Origin: Desulfobulbaceae bacterium
GTDB lineage: Bacteria > Desulfobacterota > Desulfobulbia > Desulfobulbales > Desulfobulbaceae
Direction of reading: 5' to 3'
NCBI GenBank assembly: GCA_026990725.1
Contig: JALXCX010000092.1
Span: 1-7,790 of the forward strand
Length of the DNA stretch: 7,790 bases
The notes under the pieces were generated by a model. That model did no database searches, was not told the DNA's origin, and saw nothing but the letters and a program-made list of their open reading frames with translations. The position numbers and the translations under genes were made by a program. Within the stretch, counting starts at the first letter, position 1; each line of letters starts with the position of its first letter. Shown piece after piece: positions 5,432 through 7,790 of the stretch.

Positions 5432-5947
5432 TTATTTTATGATAACAAAATCATCGCGCCGATTCTGTGCCCAGGAAAGCTCATCATGTCCAAAAAGCAG
5501 TAATTTTTCCTTCCCAAAACTCACGGTGAACAGACGAGACGGGTCCACCCCCAGATTCACCAGATATTTTTTGGCACTCAGGGCCCTTCGTTCCCCTAAT
5601 GCCAGGTTATACTCACGGGTTCCGCGTGAATCACAATTACCCTCAATCCGGATTTTTACGCCATCACTGTTTTTTAGAAAATCCCCGTTTGTTTCAATGC
5701 GCGCTACCTGATCGCCCTGAATCCGGGCTGAGTCAAAATCAAAATACACAGGCCGCATGGGGCCGGAAGTTCGCCCTTCCAGAATATTATCGTTTTCGCC
5801 AACTGCTGTCTCCAGTGATTCTGCCGGTCCAAGGGCGTCAGGGTCGCCAGTTGCGACTTCAGGTTTTTTGTTGCTGCACCCGGAAACAGCGACCAGTAAA
5901 AAACATGCCATAAAAAATACCTGGTACTTTGCTGAAAATAACCGCAT
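5432..5947 (-). CDS. pal: Peptidoglycan-associated outer-membrane lipoprotein Pal
   Basis: Pal anchors the outer membrane to peptidoglycan and works with the Tol system during envelope constriction. The 171 residues start with a lipoprotein signal peptide; the lipobox ends AVSGC, so Cys24 is the lipidated residue and Ser25 at +2 fits outer-membrane sorting. A low-complexity linker (25-63) leads to the OmpA C-terminal domain: VYFDFDSARI (67-76), IEGNCDSRGTREYNLALGER (101-120) and GKEKLLLFGHDELSWAQNRR (145-164). These contain the Asp and Arg positions that contact diaminopimelate in Pal/OmpA proteins. Most Pal proteins read EGHTD or EGHCD where this has EGNCD, a small variation. ATG 5947 has a strong GGGAGG 5 nt upstream. 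tolB and the other tol genes are not adjacent, and a strong dedicated promoter precedes the gene. Confidence 0.93.
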   Translation of the reverse strand: MRLFSAKYQVFFMACFLLVAVSGCSNKKPEVATGDPDALGPAESLETAVGENDNILEGRTSGPMRPVYFDFDSARIQGDQVARIETNGDFLKNSDGVKIRIEGNCDSRGTREYNLALGERRALSAKKYLVNLGVDPSRLFTVSFGKEKLLLFGHDELSWAQNRRDDFVIIK

Positions 5948-5952
5948 TCTAG

Positions 5953-5958
5953 CCTCCC
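5953..5958 (-). promoter_or_regulatory. Strong ribosome binding site of pal
   Basis: GGGAGG on the minus strand ends 5 nt before ATG 5947, near-ideal complementarity to the 16S 3' end, as expected for an abundant lipoprotein. Confidence 0.75.
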
Positions 5959-5990
5959 TGTATTGTAAAAAAAATGATCGTTAACTAATA

Positions 5991-6020
5991 ATTATACTCG
6001 ACCCGGGCGAGGTTGTTCAA
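5991..6020 (-). promoter_or_regulatory. Strong sigma-70 promoter of pal
   Basis: On the minus strand TTGAAC (6020-6015) and a perfect TATAAT (5996-5991) are separated by 18 nt. The expected start point is near 5984, giving a leader of about 37 nt. The spacer carries an imperfect palindrome at 5997-6011 (CTCG...CGAG, 12 of 14 paired positions around a central base). It could be an operator or simply GC-rich spacer. Confidence 0.65.
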
Positions 6021-6047
6021 CATTTTTCTCTATGAAAAGGAATTACC

Positions 6048-6076
6048 TTGCAAAACCATATCAGCCCATCTAATTT
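6048..6076 (+). promoter_or_regulatory. Weak candidate promoter region for the phosphorylase gene
   Basis: On the plus strand TTGCAA (6048-6053) can be matched with TAATTT at 17 nt or with TCTAAT at 15 nt. Neither pairing is good at both sequence and spacing. I see no better forward promoter between pal and the phosphorylase start. Confidence 0.2.
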
Positions 6077-6092
6077 AAGAGGTTAACTTAAA
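6074..6092. repeat. AT-rich inverted repeat upstream of the phosphorylase
   Basis: TTTAAG and CTTAAA (6 bp, perfect) are separated by 7 nt, AGGTTAA. The repeat overlaps the 3' side of the weak candidate promoter, the place for an operator. The low GC makes chance occurrence quite possible. Confidence 0.3.
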
Positions 6093-6125
6093 ATACCTGG
6101 TGCTCGCACTCTCCCCCGTTCTTGC

Positions 6126-6129
6126 AAGG
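6126..6129 (+). promoter_or_regulatory. Ribosome binding site supporting the GTG start of the phosphorylase
   Basis: AAGG lies 9 nt before GTG 6139. No in-frame ATG exists between the upstream stop at 6076-6078 and the conserved domain, and the alternative GTG at 6100 lacks a suitably spaced site. Confidence 0.5.
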
Positions 6130-6138
6130 CAGAAAAAC

Positions 6139-7790
6139 GTGGTAACAGAAAAAAAACATCACAGCAAAATCATTGAGGAATTACGCTGCTCCAACAAATT
6201 CGGTCGTTTTTTTGGAGTTTCTCAAGACGTTTTTGATCATGTCTGGAATCAGCTCTGCCAGCCGGACGGGAATGCCGTAGTGTACATTTCCATGGAGATC
6301 GGGGCCGACCCCGATGTTTTTCATCCAGTACAGGATCATCTCCTGCGACATAAGATCTCAGAAGATCCGGGGAGCGGACAACAGAATTTACTCAGGAAAT
6401 ACCTGCACGGTCCCCGAAAAATACCAAATTACAGTGGCGGCCTCGGAGTCCTTGCCGGTGATACCCTGAAGAGCCTTGCGGACACACACGTACCGGTCCT
6501 GGCGGTCTCTCTGCTGTACAGGGAAGGATATTTTTCCCAGTTTGTTGATTCTGAAGTCGGCCAGATTGACCAGGCCACCTGCTGGTCACCAGAAGACACA
6601 CCAACGCTCTTCAGGCTTACTGATCCAGACAACCCGGGACAACCCCTGGAAATTACTGTTCCCTTCTATAATGAATACGATCACCTCACCGAGGCAAAGG
6701 CGCAGGTGTGGATGAAGCTGGAAGTATCAGAAAAACTAGACTTTTTCGTTCCTGAATTTCTGCTTGATTATGCCATTGCTTCTTCTCCTCCCTGGGTAAG
6801 AGAAGCCGGACTCCGGCTCTATAATGCAACGTCTGCCATCATGAAGGCCAATCAACGGCGCATGCTCGGCACGGCTATCCTGCCGCTCATGAAGACCCTT
6901 GGCCTGATAGCTGACACCATCCATCTCAACGAACAGCACGGGGTGGCCGTGACTCTGCAGCTGATTTTACGCCAGCTTAAAAAAGAGCTGGGAGAAAATT
7001 TCAGAGAAACAATGACAGATGCCGACATCCTTGATGCGGCCGGAGAAGTTGCCCATCATATCGTTTATACAATTCACACCCCGGTCAAAGCCGGACACGA
7101 CCGCTTTGACAGATCACTCTACACCGGCATCACCCAGAAAACCTGCCAGCACATCCTGAACCTGCTTGCAGCAGATGATGAATCTCCCAGTCAGTATAAC
7201 TTTACAGCCCTGGCCATGCGCGTCAACCGTGCCGTTAACAGCGTCAGCCGACTGCACAGAGATGTAACAAAAAAACAATTCCCAGACTTTGCAGATAAAA
7301 TCACCGCCATAACCAACGGCGTGCATCATCTGAGCTGGATAAGCTCAAACCGGGCACAACTCTTTGATCACACCAGCACCCTTGACGGCTGGCGGGATGA
7401 TCCCGGCGTGTTCACCCATGCTCTGCTGGCAAACGATAAAGGATTTTGCCAACAGCTGGCAGATGCCTGGAAAAAAGACAACCGCACCCTGATAGAATAT
7501 ATCAACAACATGCTGGTAACACACCGAAACCAGATGGTTGAAACCTGGATTAACCCGCCCAACTATTTCTCCCACCTAAGCGAGACTGTTGAGCTGAACA
7601 AAGATGTCTTCACCATTGGTTTTGCCAGACGTTTTTCTACCTACAAACGGGCTGATCTGATCTTTGACAACATTGAAGTACTTGCTGATATTCTGGTAAA
7701 AAACAACTGGAAGGTAAACTTTGTCTTTGCCGGAAAAGCTCATCCCCAGGATGAACCGGGCAAGGTCCTGCTCAAGCTCATACTGGACAG
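6139..7790 (+). CDS. glgP: Alpha-glucan (glycogen/starch) phosphorylase, GT35, 3' end outside window
   Basis: This pyridoxal-phosphate enzyme releases glucose-1-phosphate from glycogen-type alpha-1,4-glucan. The frame stays open from GTG 6139 to the right edge, giving 550 residues of an expected 700-850. Visible landmarks are VVYISMEIG near 48-56, YSGGLGVLAGDTLKSLAD (98-115), LLYREGYFSQ, HLNEQHG (262-268), YTIHTPVKAGHDRF (310-323) with His313 at the position of the conserved phosphorylase active-site histidine, TNGVHHLSW (392-400), GFARRFSTYKRA (494-505) and FAGKAHPQDEPGK from 530. The pattern is that of the shorter archaeal/Thermotoga-like glucan phosphorylases (TIGR02094 type), not the E. 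coli/muscle type with its large N-terminal regulatory region. The PLP lysine lies in the missing C-terminal part. It diverges from pal across a 191-nt gap. Start choice is moderately certain; family is very certain. Confidence 0.93.
   Translation, partial: MVTEKKHHSKIIEELRCSNKFGRFFGVSQDVFDHVWNQLCQPDGNAVVYISMEIGADPDVFHPVQDHLLRHKISEDPGSGQQNLLRKYLHGPRKIPNYSGGLGVLAGDTLKSLADTHVPVLAVSLLYREGYFSQFVDSEVGQIDQATCWSPEDTPTLFRLTDPDNPGQPLEITVPFYNEYDHLTEAKAQVWMKLEVSEKLDFFVPEFLLDYAIASSPPWVREAGLRLYNATSAIMKANQRRMLGTAILPLMKTLGLIADTIHLNEQHGVAVTLQLILRQLKKELGENFRETMTDADILDAAGEVAHHIVYTIHTPVKAGHDRFDRSLYTGITQKTCQHILNLLAADDESPSQYNFTALAMRVNRAVNSVSRLHRDVTKKQFPDFADKITAITNGVHHLSWISSNRAQLFDHTSTLDGWRDDPGVFTHALLANDKGFCQQLADAWKKDNRTLIEYINNMLVTHRNQMVETWINPPNYFSHLSETVELNKDVFTIGFARRFSTYKRADLIFDNIEVLADILVKNNWKVNFVFAGKAHPQDEPGKVLLKLILD

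Noticed and set aside
6032..6073. Possible 13-codon leader peptide (MKRNYLAKPYQPI) before the phosphorylase
   Set aside because: It has no Shine-Dalgarno sequence and no attenuator hairpin with a T-run after it.
6099..6125. Possible sigma-54 promoter (TGGTGC ... TTGCA)
   Set aside because: The spacing between the GG and GC elements is far longer than sigma-54 promoters allow.

Overview
The window is a stretch of ordinary core chromosome. It probably comes from a Gram-negative, anaerobic member of the Desulfobacterota (Desulfobulbales-like). The Gram-negative assignment rests on a Pal lipoprotein, a Skp/OmpH periplasmic chaperone and an ADP-heptose pathway kinase. The anaerobic deltaproteobacterial guess rests on a DUF3786 protein with a [4Fe-4S] domain, the yicC-remA-gmk gene order and the style of the Pal and glucan phosphorylase sequences. 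Lineage is an inference and no taxonomic marker was compared. Base composition looks even along the window, and there are no tRNAs, rRNAs, insertion sequences, CRISPR arrays or phage genes.

Layout. Positions 1-173 hold the 3' end of a plus-strand VanZ-like membrane protein gene. Positions 178-5947 hold eight minus-strand genes, read from right to left: pal, skp/ompH, a DUF3786 Fe-S protein gene, rfaE1 (heptose kinase), yicC, remA (DUF370), gmk and rlmB. From 6139 to the right edge runs a plus-strand alpha-glucan phosphorylase gene, divergent from pal and cut by the window end after about 550 codons.

Likely transcription units. pal has a strong promoter of its own at 5991-6020. skp, the Fe-S gene and rfaE1 are tightly packed, with a 12-nt gap followed by a 1-nt TGATG overlap. 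yicC, remA, gmk and rlmB form a second compact unit with gaps or overlaps of 24, -8 and 3 nt, and a plausible promoter with a 5' stem-loop lies just before yicC. The functional theme is outer-membrane and envelope construction (Pal, Skp, LPS heptose) running into RNA, nucleotide and ribosome housekeeping (YicC, Gmk, RlmB) with the small DNA-binding protein RemA between them. The phosphorylase belongs to glycogen breakdown and is probably regulated separately.

I did not find a convincing new biological system. The signals most worth a second look lie in the 211-nt gap between pal and skp: a 45-nt two-stem hairpin whose only non-Watson-Crick pairs are G-U on the minus strand, a hairpin followed by six Ts in the skp leader, and three mutually complementary GC segments after the pal stop. 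The translational coupling of the unexplained Fe-S protein to the heptose kinase is also notable.
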